Shown here: one piece after another, positions 63,380 through 64,000 of the stretch
How positions within the stretch are numbered: the stretch's first letter is position 1
Layout: each line of letters starts with the position of its first letter
Assembly (NCBI RefSeq): GCF_003957745.1
Contig: NZ_CP020373.1
Span: 4,685,501-4,749,500, forward strand
DNA from: Shewanella khirikhana
Lineage (GTDB): Bacteria; Pseudomonadota; Gammaproteobacteria; Enterobacterales; Shewanellaceae
Direction: 5' to 3'
DNA length: 64,000 nt
Made by a program: the position numbers and the translations under genes
Notes under the pieces: generated by a model
What the model was told of the DNA's origin: nothing
The model's database searches: none
What the model saw: only the letters and a program-made list of their open reading frames with translations

Positions 63380-63406
63380 AAAAAGGCCCGCTAAGCGGGC
63401 CTTTTT
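63380..63406 (+). terminator. Rho-independent terminator after mshA
   Basis: AAAAAGGCCCGC (63380-63391) pairs with GCGGGCCTTTTT (63395-63406) around TAA. The 93 bp before mshC must hold a promoter or rely on read-through. Confidence 0.9.
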
Positions 63407-63499
63407 ACTTTAACGGCAAATACTTGGGCGCTGTGTATTTGCCTTGTGGCCCAAGTTGTTGGAAACTTGAAGGACTGACACCAGGCCGGTGGACACGGG

Positions 63500-64000
63500 A
63501 TGCACAGCCAGCGATTCAAGTTTCATTCAATGCACAGCCGCACTGGGGGATTCACCCTGGTTGAGCTGGTGACCACCATCATCCTGATTGGGGTGCTTTC
63601 TGTGGTGGCGATTCCGCGGCTGATGTCCTCTTCTTCCTACAGTGCTTACAGTCTTAGAAACGAATTTACGGCTGAGCTGCGTAAGGCTCAGCTGCTGGCA
63701 ATGAATAACACCGATATCTGTATCCGCATCGAAGTGGATGCCGCCAATGGCTACCGCCAACTGCGCTTTCCTGCGAGAGTTGGCAATCAGTGCAGCGGCA
63801 CAGCCTCATTAAATTTGGGTTGGCAGGCGTTTCAAGGCGGAAGTCGCTTGCGCCTGGCGGGCGCGAGCAGCTTTGCGCTGGATTTTGATGCCCTCGGCCG
63901 TCTTCCCGGCACCGGCTGTCAGGGAGCCTGTATCGAGGTCATCGCCGATGAAACTCTCATCCTGGCGGTGGAATCTGAGGGCTTTATCCATGCCCTTTAA
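63500..64000 (+). CDS. mshC: MSHA minor pilin MshC (type IV prepilin)
   Basis: A 166-residue prepilin complete to its TAA at the window end. After a longer than usual leader (17 residues from ATG 63500; 7 from ATG 63530, which has no ribosome site) comes GFTLVELVTTIILIGVLSVVAIP with Glu5. The repeated ATGCACAGCC at 63500 and 63530 leaves the true start open. A minor pilin of the MSHA fibre. Cysteines at the C-terminal half (NQCSG; GCQGAC) can form disulfides. Its 3' end overlaps the probable mshD start. Confidence 0.88.
   Translation: MHSQRFKFHSMHSRTGGFTLVELVTTIILIGVLSVVAIPRLMSSSSYSAYSLRNEFTAELRKAQLLAMNNTDICIRIEVDAANGYRQLRFPARVGNQCSGTASLNLGWQAFQGGSRLRLAGASSFALDFDALGRLPGTGCQGACIEVIADETLILAVESEGFIHAL
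63990..64000 (+). CDS. mshD: Probable start of mshD (next minor pilin), cut by window edge
   Basis: ATGCCCTTTAA opens a new frame inside the last codons of mshC, with GAGGG 9-14 bases upstream. MshD follows mshC in the known msh order, so this is its likely start. Only three codons are visible. Confidence 0.4.

Overview
The window is a 64 kb piece of a Shewanella chromosome. Three things support this: the complete MSHA pilus gene order with a CsrD/MshH gene in front, a dissimilatory sulfite reductase (sir) locus built around an octaheme cytochrome c with a CX15CH site, and the argS-ftsN-hslV-hslU and priA/rpmE blocks. The sequence looks G+C rich for the genus, which suggests a high-GC species such as the S. 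amazonensis group; this is inference, not a computed identification.

Layout. 0-0.9 kb: a partial MazG-like pyrophosphohydrolase and a Cdd1-type helix-hairpin-helix protein. 0.97-13.6 kb: the sir locus. A leftward set of cytochrome c maturation genes (CcmF-, CcmH- and DsbE/CcmG-like) diverges from sirA, which is followed by rhodanese, FKBP, TPR, NrfC-like (sirC) and NrfD-like (sirD) genes and then nosL/D/F/Y-like copper genes without a nosZ. 13.7-21.3 kb: a ToxR-like membrane regulator, an amino-acid-type binding protein, fre and ubiD, an aromatic-rich exported protein and a secreted M4 metalloprotease. 21.5-29.7 kb: a DUF971 protein, a very large wHTH-STAND ATPase-TM-TPR regulator, a DP-EP-like small protein, a PAS-GGDEF diguanylate cyclase, an exported amidohydrolase and a histidine phosphatase. 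29.7-34.0 kb: hslU, hslV, ftsN, argS (all leftward). 34.3-44.7 kb: an accessory-looking block with a five-gene cluster containing two DUF2589-type proteins, a zinc ribbon, a PD-(D/E)XK-like protein and a permuted NlpC/P60-like hydrolase; a LuxR-HTH/TPR regulator converges on it, and a 59-residue membrane peptide, a large lipoprotein and a DUF1800/DUF1501 pair follow. 44.8-49.9 kb: priA, a FimV-like gene, rpmE and a short malic enzyme. 50.3-64 kb: csrD (mshH) and the MSHA operon mshI to mshC, with the probable start of mshD at the edge.

How the genes work together. In the sir locus, quinol electrons would pass through SirD and SirC to SirA, while the divergent lyase genes attach the unusual CX15CH heme and the Nos-like proteins probably supply copper. 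In the msh locus, the MshE ATPase carries the tandem MshEN signature known to bind c-di-GMP; the window also holds a GGDEF enzyme and a degenerate GGDEF/EAL CsrD, so c-di-GMP control of the pilus is plausible.

The parts least explained by known biology are the DUF2589 cluster with its three-hairpin leader, the wHTH-STAND-TM-TPR regulator with three copies of an 11-bp-period AAGGT direct repeat around its neighbours, and a 100-bp imperfect inverted repeat just upstream of csrD.
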